A DNA stretch of 8,140 bases from an uncultured Ardenticatenia bacterium (GCA_937858165.1 CALLZA010000763.1:1-8140); one strand, 5' to 3'; shown: positions 1-6,330, counted from the first letter of the stretch. Numbers and translations: made by a program. The notes: a model not told the origin generated them from the sequence alone.

Positions 1-159
1 GATGTGTCGTCGTTATTAGTTCATTTGCATCTGCTGATAGTCAGTTTAAGTTATAACTCATACACACGCTGACTGCTCTAGACTGTTATTATTTCAATTA
101 TGTATCAGCAGATGACCTCTGGCTGTATGTTTTTTTTTTTTCTCATTTTTTTTTTGTTA
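1..159. other. Non-biological read-through noise with poly-T
   Basis: This AT-rich stretch lies outside the P7 adapter and ends in an interrupted T-run at about 130-158. Illumina reads that run past the end of a library molecule give homopolymer and then random base calls. Seen from the other strand, this is poly-A followed by noise. It has no plausible gene and its composition is unlike the GC-rich interior. An apparent start codon at 100 lies in this noise and should be ignored. Confidence 0.9.
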
Positions 160-225
160 CAAGCAGAAGACGGCATACGAGATCTAGTACGGTCTCGTGG
201 GCTCGGAGATGTGTATAAGAGACAG
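160..225 (+). other. Illumina P7 / i7 index / Nextera read-2 adapter (contamination)
   Basis: Positions 160-183 match the 24-nt P7 sequence. Positions 184-191 read CTAGTACG, the adapter form of Nextera i7 index N702. Positions 192-206 match the Nextera read-2 overhang, and 207-225 is the 19-nt Tn5 mosaic end AGATGTGTATAAGAGACAG. The parts are contiguous, in library order and without mismatch as far as I can tell by eye. The genuine sequence therefore begins at 226. This is synthetic DNA, not a transposon of the organism. Confidence 0.98.
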
Positions 226-735
226 CCCTACGACGTCGTCCGCTTCATACCCGACGACCCCGATACCTACCCACTTGGCTCCGGCACGTATTTATGGCAG
301 TTCCAGGCTAGGCCGTACGGACTGACAACAGCCAGCGAGAAAATCGATGCTTTTGACTACCAGACCGGGTACCCACTCTTCTCTGCAACCGGGGCAGTGG
401 TATTGCCAACGGATCCGATTCTCAAGCTGGCTGACGAAGATTTGTTCCAGTGGAATATCTGGAGCCAGAATTGGGATTCCTGGGCCTATCTGGATGGCTC
501 GACCATCACCGGTCTTGCCAGCGAGGACATTAACGGCGTCGCGTTAGACCCCAGAACTGGCGATCTGTACATCACTATCCTCGGCCCGTTCAATCTGGGC
601 GGCGTCGCCGGCAACGGCAAGAGTATCGTCCGGCTCCCGTTCGCCAACCACACGCCGTCGCTCGTGCCCTGGCTGGCTCCGGGGGCGACCCTCCCGACGG
701 ACATTGACGCCATTGCCGGAGTCTGGGTCGAGTAA
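226..735 (+). CDS. C-terminal part of a DGSDVGL-module repeat protein (5'-truncated)
   Basis: The last 169 codons of a gene, ending in TAA; the true start lies beyond the contig. The frame stays open upstream through the adapter, but those residues are artefactual. The protein shows two to three copies of the module seen in the two minus-strand repeat proteins of this window. One unit has DVVRF (residues 3-7), then YLWQFQARPYGL and EKIDAFD (about 38-44). The next has YLDGSTITGL (88-97), EDINGVALD (100-108), GDLYITILGPFNLGG (112-126) and SIVRL (133-137). A closing half unit ends with DIDAIAGVWVE. The alternation of a W/Y-rich strand, an acidic turn and an 'E-x-I-D-A' strand suggests a beta-propeller-like fold; that is inference. 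Probably exported like its relatives, but no signal peptide is visible because the N-terminus is missing. Function unknown. A terminator follows within 30 bases, so it is the last gene of its transcript. Confidence 0.85.
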   Translation, partial: PYDVVRFIPDDPDTYPLGSGTYLWQFQARPYGLTTASEKIDAFDYQTGYPLFSATGAVVLPTDPILKLADEDLFQWNIWSQNWDSWAYLDGSTITGLASEDINGVALDPRTGDLYITILGPFNLGGVAGNGKSIVRLPFANHTPSLVPWLAPGATLPTDIDAIAGVWVE

Positions 736-742
736 CCCATTG

Positions 743-754
743 CTGAGCGCTCAG
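743..754. repeat. 12-bp perfect palindrome after the stop codon
   Basis: CTGAGCGCTCAG lies seven bases after the TAA at 733-735 and just before the terminator hairpin. It is self-complementary over all 12 bases. It may be an extra stem near the transcript end or chance; no function can be assigned. Confidence 0.5.
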
Positions 755-761
755 GGATTCC

Positions 762-794
762 AGGCCCGCTGTCCCTGTGGCAGCGGGCCTTTTT
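762..794 (+). terminator. Rho-independent terminator of the truncated repeat-protein gene
   Basis: AGGCCCGCTG at 762-771 pairs perfectly with CAGCGGGCCT at 781-790 across a 9-base loop. The stem runs directly into TTTT, giving a five-T run from 790. A 10-bp GC-rich stem with a U-tract is a textbook intrinsic terminator, and it insulates the upstream gene from the aldolase. Confidence 0.93.
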
Positions 795-847
795 GCTGTC
801 ATCCCGACACAGGCTTATCCCTCAGAAGATGCATCACCTGTGGTGGG

Positions 848-856
848 TGCTATAAT
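848..856 (+). promoter_or_regulatory. Extended -10 promoter for the aldolase gene
   Basis: TGCTATAAT contains a perfect TATAAT (851-856) preceded by the extended -10 TGn. No convincing -35 hexamer lies 16-18 bases upstream, which fits an extended -10 promoter. Transcription would start near 863, leaving a leader of about 90 bases before the start at 954. The site is downstream of the terminator, so the aldolase gene appears to be an independent unit. Confidence 0.7.
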
Positions 857-941
857 CCTGGCAGAGCGCTGGGCAGGCGTCGCGTGGCTCTCCCCCGCCC
901 CTGCTCCCCCGCTCCCCTGCCCTTGATAACTCACACCTCAC

Positions 942-947
942 AGGAGA
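942..947 (+). promoter_or_regulatory. Shine-Dalgarno site of the aldolase gene
   Basis: AGGAGA lies six bases before the ATG at 954 and fixes this start. It contrasts with pdeM and the helicase gene in the same window, which have no such site. Confidence 0.85.
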
Positions 948-953
948 AGACAC

Positions 954-1904
954 ATGATCGTCACCACCGCCCAACTCTTCAAAGAGGCCTACGGCAAATA
1001 CGCTGTTGGCGCGTATAACATCAACAACATGGAGCAGGCCCTCGGCCTCTTCCAGGGCCACATCGACGCCCAGGCCCCGTTCATCATCCAGCTCAGCAAG
1101 GGCGCGCGCAAGTACGCCAACGCTCGCGTGCTGGAAGGTCTTATCCGCGCCGTCGAAGGCGAGTTCCCCGACGCCATCTTCGCCGTCCACCTTGACCACG
1201 GCGACGAGCAGACCTGCTACGACTGCATCGACTCCGGCTTCTATAGCTCAGTGATGATCGACGCCTCCCACGAGCCGTTCGAGGAGAACGTGGCCATCAC
1301 CCGCCGCGTCGTCGAGCGCGCCCACGCCAGGGGCCTCAGCGTCGAGTCGGAGCTGGGCAAGCTGGGCGGCGTGGAGGAAGACATCCAGGTCGACGAGAAG
1401 CACGCCATGCTGACCGACCCGGACGAGGCCAAGCTGTTTGTGGAGCAGAGCGGCTGCGACAGTCTGGCCGTGGCCATCGGCACCAGCCATGGCGCCTACA
1501 AGTTCTCCGGCTCACAGGGGCTGCACTTCGACCGCATCGAGGCCATCCAGGCCGTCCTGCCCGGCTTCCCGCTGGTCATGCACGGCAGCAGCAGCGTGCC
1601 GCAGGACGAAGTGCTGCGCATCAACGCCGCCGGCGGTGCGCTCAACCCGTCGGCCAAGGGCGTCGATGACACCCAGTTCGCCCGCGCGGCCAAGCTGGGC
1701 GTGACCAAGGTCAACATCGACACCGACGGCCGCCTCGTCTGGACGCGCGTCCACCGTGAGTTCTTCCGCGACCACCCCGAGGGGTTCGACTTCCGCACGC
1801 CGGGCAAGGAGTACGTCAAGGCCTACGCCGACTTCATCGTCGACAAGAGCCGCAAGCTCGGCTCCTACGGCACGCTGGCCCAGGTGCGGGCCGCCGTCAG
1901 CTAA
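954..1904 (+). CDS. fba: Class II fructose-bisphosphate aldolase
   Basis: A 316-residue cytoplasmic enzyme of glycolysis and gluconeogenesis (EC 4.1.2.13). It reversibly cleaves fructose 1,6-bisphosphate to dihydroxyacetone phosphate and glyceraldehyde 3-phosphate using a divalent metal, usually zinc. The class II signatures are all present. HLDHG (79-83) carries the catalytic Asp81 and metal ligand His82. ESELGKLGGVEED (131-143) holds the acidic metal-site region. GTSHGAYK (176-183) carries His179, MHGSSS (209-214) carries His210, and NIDTD (254-258) is the phosphate/substrate loop. Residue roles are assigned by analogy with E. coli FbaA. The length and the N-terminal AVGAYNINN segment are typical, and the gene looks intact. 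It has its own extended -10 promoter and ribosome binding site. It is followed after eight bases by a long inverted repeat. A tagatose-bisphosphate aldolase is the main alternative, but fructose-bisphosphate aldolase is the safer call. Confidence 0.95.
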   Translation: MIVTTAQLFKEAYGKYAVGAYNINNMEQALGLFQGHIDAQAPFIIQLSKGARKYANARVLEGLIRAVEGEFPDAIFAVHLDHGDEQTCYDCIDSGFYSSVMIDASHEPFEENVAITRRVVERAHARGLSVESELGKLGGVEEDIQVDEKHAMLTDPDEAKLFVEQSGCDSLAVAIGTSHGAYKFSGSQGLHFDRIEAIQAVLPGFPLVMHGSSSVPQDEVLRINAAGGALNPSAKGVDDTQFARAAKLGVTKVNIDTDGRLVWTRVHREFFRDHPEGFDFRTPGKEYVKAYADFIVDKSRKLGSYGTLAQVRAAVS

Positions 1905-1912
1905 GATAAAGA

Positions 1913-2004
1913 ACCTCACGCCAAGATCGCCAAGATCGCTAAGCACGCCAAGAGAGCTTATTCTCTTGGCGCTCTTGGCGTCCTTAGCGCTCTTGGCGTG
2001 AGGT
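1913..2004. repeat. Long imperfect hairpin made of inverted 9-bp tandem units
   Basis: Two 43-base arms (1913-1955 and 1962-2004) pair at 36 of 43 positions around a 6-base spacer, GCTTAT. Each arm is a short tandem array with 9-bp period. The left arm reads CGCCAAGAT, CGCCAAGAT, CGCTAAGCA, CGCCAAGAG; the right arm is its inverted counterpart (TCTTGGCG and TCCTTAGCG units). The outermost 14 bases, from ACCTCACG inward, pair perfectly. The element fills nearly all the space between fba and pdeM. There is no T-tract after the stem, so it is not a standard terminator, though the RNA hairpin could stabilise the fba 3' end. It looks like a mobile or expanding intergenic palindromic element. Confidence 0.9.
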
Positions 2005-2017
2005 CTTCCTCCTGACC

Positions 2018-2023
2018 TAAGAT
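2018..2023 (+). promoter_or_regulatory. Putative -10 element of pdeM (leaderless)
   Basis: TAAGAT fits the TANNNT -10 pattern and ends eight bases before the ATG at 2032. No Shine-Dalgarno sequence precedes that ATG (the bases are TCCACCCC). If this -10 is used, the transcript starts at or next to the ATG and is leaderless. A TTGGCG in the right arm of the hairpin (1993-1998) could be a -35, but the 19-base spacer is long. Confidence 0.45.
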
Positions 2024-2031
2024 TCCACCCC

Positions 2032-2733
2032 ATGATCGAGACAGAGGTGCAGGGCGAGACGCTGTGGCTGTTGCCGGAGCGGGCCGTCTACTGGCCGCGC
2101 GCCGGGGCGCTGCTCATCGCCGACCCCCACTTCGGCAAGGCGGCCGCCTTTCGCGCCGGGGGCATCCCCGTGCCCGGCGGCACGACAGCCGAAATGCTGC
2201 GCCGCCTCAGCGCCGCGCTCGACGCCACCGCCGCCGCCCGCCTGATCATTCTGGGCGACCTGCTGCACGCCCGCGCCGGTCGCGCCCCCCACACGCTGGA
2301 GCAAGTCGCCGCCTGGCGCGCCGCCCGTCCTACCCTGGCCATCACCCTCATCCGCGGCAACCACGACACCCGCGCGGGCGACCCACCGGCCGACTGGGGG
2401 GTGGAGTGCCTCGACGCGCCGGTGGTCGAACCGCCGTTCGTCTGGTTACACGAACCAAAGGCGAGTGACGAGTTACGAGTGACGAGCGACGACTCCCAAC
2501 TCGTCACTCGTCACCCGTCACTCGTCACTCCGCTCTATCCTCTCGCCGGCCACGTCCACCCGTCCGTCACCCTGAGCGGCAACGGGCGGGCGATGACCCT
2601 GCCCTGCTTCTACTTCGGCCGCGACTACGCCCTGCTGCCGGCGTTCGGCGAGTTCACCGGCACGGCCGTCGTTCGGCCGCGGGCGGGCGAAAGCGTTTTT
2701 GTCCTGGCCGGGGATGAGATCGTCGCCAAGTAG
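2032..2733 (+). CDS. pdeM: Ligase-associated DNA damage response endonuclease PdeM (metallophosphoesterase)
   Basis: A 233-residue calcineurin-like metallophosphoesterase of the DNA-ligase-associated type (the family modelled as TIGR04123). Members act with an ATP-dependent ligase, a DEXH helicase and an exonuclease in a presumed DNA repair pathway. Visible motifs are DPHFGK (Asp31, His33), GDLLHAR (Asp76), GNHD (Asn110, His111), His140 in HEP, and GHVHP (His174, His176): the full two-metal site in order. The stretches FRAGGIPVPGGTTAE, PCFYFG and LLPAFGEFTG are typical of this subfamily. Residues about 144-167, between HEP and GHVHP, are encoded by a palindromic repeat inserted in frame (2463-2530) and look foreign to the fold, but no metal ligand is lost. 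The start has no Shine-Dalgarno and a -10 just upstream. A helicase of the same system begins at 7828 on the same strand. Confidence 0.93.
   Translation: MIETEVQGETLWLLPERAVYWPRAGALLIADPHFGKAAAFRAGGIPVPGGTTAEMLRRLSAALDATAAARLIILGDLLHARAGRAPHTLEQVAAWRAARPTLAITLIRGNHDTRAGDPPADWGVECLDAPVVEPPFVWLHEPKASDELRVTSDDSQLVTRHPSLVTPLYPLAGHVHPSVTLSGNGRAMTLPCFYFGRDYALLPAFGEFTGTAVVRPRAGESVFVLAGDEIVAK
2463..2530. repeat. Palindromic repeat of 7-bp units inserted in frame within pdeM
   Basis: The left arm 2463-2492 is GAGTGAC, GAGTTAC, GAGTGAC, GAGCGAC plus GA. The right arm 2501-2530 is the inverted counterpart, built of ACTCGTC and ACCCGTC units. Twenty-seven of 30 positions pair around the loop CTCCCAAC. 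It encodes the low-complexity residues 144-167 of PdeM without breaking the frame. The design (inverted arrays of very short tandem units) parallels the intergenic element at 1913-2004. Confidence 0.9.
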
Positions 2734-2815
2734 AGTGCGTCGCACTTTCCCGAGTGCGTCGCACTTTCTGGAGTCGAGCAGAAGGTGCAACGCACTTCAG
2801 AAAGTGCGATGCACC
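2733..2815. repeat. Cluster of GTGCGTCGCAC palindromic repeats
   Basis: GAGTGCGTCGCACTTTC occurs twice exactly, at 2733-2749 and 2752-2768 (19-base period). The first copy includes the last base of the pdeM stop codon. Each copy is itself nearly palindromic (AGTGCG/CGCACT). A related hairpin follows: GGTGCAACGCACTT (2784-2797) pairs at 13 of 14 positions with AAGTGCGATGCACC (2802-2815) around CAGA. Together they fill the space between two convergent genes. They could cap both transcripts or be intergenic mobile palindromes; there is no T-tract. Confidence 0.85.
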
Positions 2816-2832
2816 AGAACGCAGCCCATCAA

Positions 2833-2860
2833 GGTGTCGCGGCGCTAGCGCCGCGACACC
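2833..2860. repeat. 28-bp perfect palindrome overlapping the DUF3054 stop codon
   Basis: The half-site GGTGTCGCGGCGCT (2833-2846) is followed by its exact reverse complement (2847-2860), with no spacer. Read on the minus strand, the inner part encodes the last residues VSRR and the stop TAG (CTA at 2845-2847). Transcribed from either side it would form a very stable hairpin, but no T-run follows, so it is not a standard intrinsic terminator. Confidence 0.9.
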
Positions 2861-3273
2861 CACCAATACGCCAACGCCCGCCAACCGACGATCATCAACC
2901 CGCCAATGCTCATGGCGATCAGAATGAAAATCACCGGAATGGCGTCCTGGTTGCGCAGCAGGGCGCGCAACACCAGGCCCAGCGGCGCAGCTACCAGCCA
3001 GGCGTTCAGCGCCCGGCCCAGCCACACCTGCCAACCGGGCAGGGGTCGCAGCCGGTAGGCCCCCAGCACGAAGGCGGCTACTGTCCAGGGCAGGCCGAGG
3101 GAGAAGGCGGTGTTCAGCAGGCTGGGCAGCGCGCCGGGGCCGCTGATGCTGTGGTCGCGCTGGCCGATGAAGACGAAGAGCAGCAAAACGAGCCAGTCGC
3201 CGGCCAGCAGCCACCACGGCGGCCGCGCCGTCTGCGCCCGTGGGGGTGCGTTGGTTGCGTTATTGGTGGTCAT
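2845..3273 (-). CDS. DUF3054 family membrane protein
   Basis: A 142-residue protein with a polar N-terminus (1-18) and four hydrophobic segments at about 21-37, 52-72, 88-105 and 112-135, so an integral inner-membrane protein. The DWLVLLLFVFIG start, the PWTVAAFVLGAYR segment, AWLVAAPLGLVLRALL and the IGGLMIVGWRAL end resemble the DUF3054 family as I know it. The biochemical role of that family is unknown. The ATG at 3273 has no clear Shine-Dalgarno. TACAAA six bases upstream could serve as a -10, but this is weak. The gene lies 48 bases downstream of the large lipoprotein gene on the same strand with no terminator between, so co-transcription is possible. Its last codons lie in a 28-bp palindrome, and it is convergent with pdeM. 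Confidence 0.8.
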   Translation of the reverse strand: MTTNNATNAPPRAQTARPPWWLLAGDWLVLLLFVFIGQRDHSISGPGALPSLLNTAFSLGLPWTVAAFVLGAYRLRPLPGWQVWLGRALNAWLVAAPLGLVLRALLRNQDAIPVIFILIAMSIGGLMIVGWRALAYWWVSRR

Positions 3274-3321
3274 GGGCCATTTGTAGCGCGATTGGCCCGC
3301 GCGCGCCAGACCACAGCACGC

Positions 3322-6300
3322 TCAGGGCACGACGTGCACCCCGTCCACGTTGGCTGCCGCCAACCCGACCGGCGCGGCCGCCCAGGCCAGGGCAAAGGTA
3401 CAGGTCGTGGCGTTGCCCATCGCCCCCACGCACTGCGCCACGTCTGACGGGCCGAAGGCCAGAGTCGGGGTCAACGCCGCGCCGCTGGTGCTGAGCCACA
3501 GCGCGCCGCCGGCCGCGGCCCAGACGGCGTCGAGGTTCTCGTCCGGGGTGGTCAGTTTGACGTCGGAGCCGTCGAAGTACAGCGCCCATTGGCCCGCGCT
3601 GTCGCTACCCGTCTGTGTCACCGTCAGCGCCAGCAGGTCATGCGACTTCCCCTTCAGCTCCTGCGCCCCTGTGCCGACGCGAAAGTTGCCCAGGGTGCTG
3701 ACCAGCAGGCGGCCGTCGGGCAGCACAGCCAGGGCGTCGATGTTCTCGTGAGCCGTATCCAGGCCCAGGTCGGCACCTTGCAAATAGAGCGAGAACTGGC
3801 CGGCCGTGTTCGCGCCCGTCTTCGACGGCACGAAGCGCAACACGTCGGCCGCGGCGACCGGCCCGACGCCGGCCAGCTGCGCCAGCGCGGCGTCGACGCT
3901 GAGCAGCAGTGACCCGTCGGCCAGCATGGCGAAAGCATCGACGTCGACGCCGGCCAGCCCTACGTCGGAGCCGTCAAAGTACATCGTCCATTTGCCGTTT
4001 TGCGTGCGCAGGCGCAGGATGTCTTCGTCCTGATAGGACACACCATCCTGCATCCCAGCGGCGATGAAGCTCAGGTAGAGGTAGTAGATCGGGGGCGGTG
4101 TTGCCGTTGGCGTTGGTGTCAGCGTCGCGCCCGGCGGCGGCGTGTTGGTCACCGTCGGCGTCAGGGTTGGCGGCAGCGTCGGTGTGGGCGTCGGCGAGGG
4201 CGTGCGGGTCGGCGTCGGCGTGGGGGATGGCGTCGGCGGCGGGCCGCTTGTGCCATCGTAGACCAGCTCATCCACGCAGATCGCCCCCCCGGCATTGCCA
4301 TTGACCACAATGGTGCCCAGGTCGGCGCGATTCACCCGCACCGCCGCCGACGGCAGCGGCTCCGAGGCGCGCTGCTGTCCGTCAATGAGCAGGACGGCGC
4401 GGCCCGCCGCGGTGTCCCACTTCGTCTCCAGCAGGAAGAAGCGGTCCGCCGGCACGGGTATCCAGCTCTGGTTTTGCCCGGCCGGTTGATAGCGGACGGC
4501 CAGTTGGCCGTTGCGCCGCCCCAGTTGCAGCACGGCGGCGAGCACGGGCGTGGTGTGGCGGTCGTCAAAGTAGTGGTGGAAGAGGTCAATGGTGCTATTT
4601 TCGGGAACGGTCACACCACTCAGGTTCAGATAGGCCCGCGCCCTCAGCACAGCCAGGCTCGACCAGTCGGGCTTCAGGTTGGTGATGTAGCGCGCGCCGT
4701 TGGCCACCCGGAGCGACAGACCGCTGCCGCTCTGGCCACAGGCGGCCGTCAGGCGGCTGGCGTTGCCATCGTTCACCTGGACGTAGTTCAGCTTCGGCCC
4801 GTCTTCGTCCCCCACACCAAACGACCCGCGGTTGTGATCGAGGTCAAGGCAGTTGAAGCGGTCGCGGAACAGCACGTCGGCGTCGGCCGCCGCCGGCTCG
4901 GGCGGCACGCTGGCCGACAGGAAGCGGTCGAGGACGTTGCGCGTAATCCGGTCCACCGCCGGCTGATCCAGCCCCCGCACCCAGCCGGTTGTGCCCGCCG
5001 AAAAGACCGCCCCGCCCGACGGTGTGGTATAGATGCCCATCACGGCGACGGAGTCCATGCTGCGAATGTGGCTGTTAACCGGCGCCAGCCCCAGAATGGT
5101 GAAGTTGGCCGGCGTGCCCGTGCCGACGATTGGCCCCAGGATAGACGACCCATCTACGCCGCAATTGAAGGCCAGCCCGTCCGACTCCTTGTCGTGGATG
5201 GACGTTTCGAGCGACGGCCCCTTGCCAAACAAGGCGTCCTCGGCCAGCCCCGTGCCGGCATAGACCCAGTGATCGGCGTTCACTACGTAGTAGCCGTTGC
5301 CCTTGGCCCCGGGATAGCCGCCGTAGGGCCAGTGCAGGCCGGTGAAGAGGAACGAGCTATCGAAGATGGGGTAGTCCCAGTTCTCGTCCGTCGCCCCTTC
5401 GCGCGTTTGAACCGGGTCGGCCAGCCAGCTTTTGTAACCGACCATCGTCCGGCCGTTGTTCTCGAAGCGCACCTGCCACCACATGGTGTTGCCGCTCAGG
5501 TTCAGGAAGCGCCCCCCGCCGGCGACGTAAGCCTTGACGCGCTGGCGCATGTTCCACGTCCAATACTCGCTGTGCCCGGCGATGACGACCACATCGTAGG
5601 GGGTCAGCAGGTTGGGCAAGAACTCCAGGTCGTAGGTAGTGGCATGGGCCAGCGGATAGCCCGCGCCCTCGGCCCACGCCACGAAGTGGCGTTCCCAGGT
5701 ATTGTAATAGCCCAACCCGTCACCGCTATAGGGTCGGTCGAAGCTGACCTGATGCAGCTTGGGCACGTCGGTGTCATAGAGCGACCCACCACCATAGGCG
5801 TTGTACGCCTGGTAGGTGTTGACTGACGTCAGAAAGAGGATTCGCGCCGTCCCCGGGTTGCGCTCGCGGACAAAGAACAGCAGCCGATAGGTATTGCCGT
5901 TGACGCGCGGGATGTCCACGGTGTAGACGCCACTCGGCCAGGTAACAGGCACGGTGAAAGTGGCTGCCACCGGCCAGCCGCAACCGATCGTCGCCTTGCC
6001 CCCACAGCCGTACTTCTCCGTCTGCACGTTGGGGATGGTGGCCATCAGTTGCCGGGTTGCCCCCTCGCGGTAGATGGTCAGCTCATACGGCGTGTTGCGC
6101 CGGTTGGAGATGTGGAAGTTGAGGCTTTCGCCGGGAGCAACGGACACCTTGGATGGGTAACCGCCGCCAACACTGGGAGCAGCACCGCCGACTGCGTCAT
6201 CGTCCTGGCCGGAGTCAGCCCCAGACGTAGCAATGGCCGCCGAAGAACGGCTCTGGTCAGTTGAGCGGCAGGCAACGGACAGCAGGCCCAAGAGCAGGAT

Positions 6301-6330
6301 GGCCCACAGGAGCAGCGCGCGACGAGACAT
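3322..6330 (-). CDS. Lipoprotein with N,N-dimethylformamidase-like domain and C-terminal DGSDVGL modules
   Basis: I start at the ATG at 6330 (1002 residues), not the upstream TTG at 6366, because MSRRALLLWAILLLGLLSVAC then forms a lipoprotein signal peptide with Cys21 in the lipobox LSVAC. A Ser/Gly/Asp-rich tether follows. Residues about 78-473 resemble the C-terminal domain of the N,N-dimethylformamidase large subunit: TSVNTYQAYNAYGGGSLYD (168-186), VSFDRPYS, GHSEYWTWNMR (252-262) and LSGNTMWWQVRFEN. In true dimethylformamidase two Tyr and one Glu bind iron; Tyr256 is a candidate ligand here, but the full site is not confirmed. Residues about 485-693 are beta-rich and may be a LamG-like (concanavalin) domain. 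A P/T-rich linker (697-747) leads to three modules (about 780-975) with FDGSDVGL, LQGADLGL and FDGSDVKL, then a closing half unit. Likely an exported, surface-anchored protein; substrate unknown. Amidase activity should not be assumed. It has its own promoter at 6485-6513. Confidence 0.85.
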   Translation of the reverse strand: MSRRALLLWAILLLGLLSVACRSTDQSRSSAAIATSGADSGQDDDAVGGAAPSVGGGYPSKVSVAPGESLNFHISNRRNTPYELTIYREGATRQLMATIPNVQTEKYGCGGKATIGCGWPVAATFTVPVTWPSGVYTVDIPRVNGNTYRLLFFVRERNPGTARILFLTSVNTYQAYNAYGGGSLYDTDVPKLHQVSFDRPYSGDGLGYYNTWERHFVAWAEGAGYPLAHATTYDLEFLPNLLTPYDVVVIAGHSEYWTWNMRQRVKAYVAGGGRFLNLSGNTMWWQVRFENNGRTMVGYKSWLADPVQTREGATDENWDYPIFDSSFLFTGLHWPYGGYPGAKGNGYYVVNADHWVYAGTGLAEDALFGKGPSLETSIHDKESDGLAFNCGVDGSSILGPIVGTGTPANFTILGLAPVNSHIRSMDSVAVMGIYTTPSGGAVFSAGTTGWVRGLDQPAVDRITRNVLDRFLSASVPPEPAAADADVLFRDRFNCLDLDHNRGSFGVGDEDGPKLNYVQVNDGNASRLTAACGQSGSGLSLRVANGARYITNLKPDWSSLAVLRARAYLNLSGVTVPENSTIDLFHHYFDDRHTTPVLAAVLQLGRRNGQLAVRYQPAGQNQSWIPVPADRFFLLETKWDTAAGRAVLLIDGQQRASEPLPSAAVRVNRADLGTIVVNGNAGGAICVDELVYDGTSGPPPTPSPTPTPTRTPSPTPTPTLPPTLTPTVTNTPPPGATLTPTPTATPPPIYYLYLSFIAAGMQDGVSYQDEDILRLRTQNGKWTMYFDGSDVGLAGVDVDAFAMLADGSLLLSVDAALAQLAGVGPVAAADVLRFVPSKTGANTAGQFSLYLQGADLGLDTAHENIDALAVLPDGRLLVSTLGNFRVGTGAQELKGKSHDLLALTVTQTGSDSAGQWALYFDGSDVKLTTPDENLDAVWAAAGGALWLSTSGAALTPTLAFGPSDVAQCVGAMGNATTCTFALAWAAAPVGLAAANVDGVHVVP
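4090..4242 (-). repeat. P/T-rich linker-coding low-complexity region
   Basis: This part of the lipoprotein gene encodes about 51 residues made almost only of Pro and Thr with some Ser (PTPSPTPTPTRTPSPTPTP and similar). Such linkers commonly separate domains of surface proteins and may be glycosylated. At the DNA level it is a degenerate GGCGTC/GGCGTT array that could expand or contract and is prone to assembly error. Confidence 0.85.

Noticed and set aside
100..225. Protein start in the left end, making a 211-residue product
   Set aside because: The ATG at 100 lies in read-through noise and residues up to 42 are encoded by noise and the P7/Nextera adapter.
207..225. Tn5 end-like sequences at both ends (also 7919-7937), as a composite transposon
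   Set aside because: The 19-bp mosaic end is joined directly to Illumina overhangs, indices and P7/P5; it is the library adapter, not a natural transposon.
1905..2031. Small proteins encoded in the fba-pdeM spacer
   Set aside because: Open frames here only translate the 9-bp repeat units or run antisense to fba; no start signals or conserved residues.
1913..2815. CRISPR array from the short repeats at 1913-2004, 2463-2530 and 2733-2815
   Set aside because: The units are 7, 9 or 17 bases without unique spacers of 25-40 bases, arranged as inverted arms, and there are no cas genes.
4000..5826. Long plus-strand open frame of 608 codons antisense to the lipoprotein gene
   Set aside because: It is an Arg/Gly-rich shadow in GC-rich DNA without family motifs or a ribosome binding site. 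The minus-strand frame has a lipobox, a recognisable domain and repeats.
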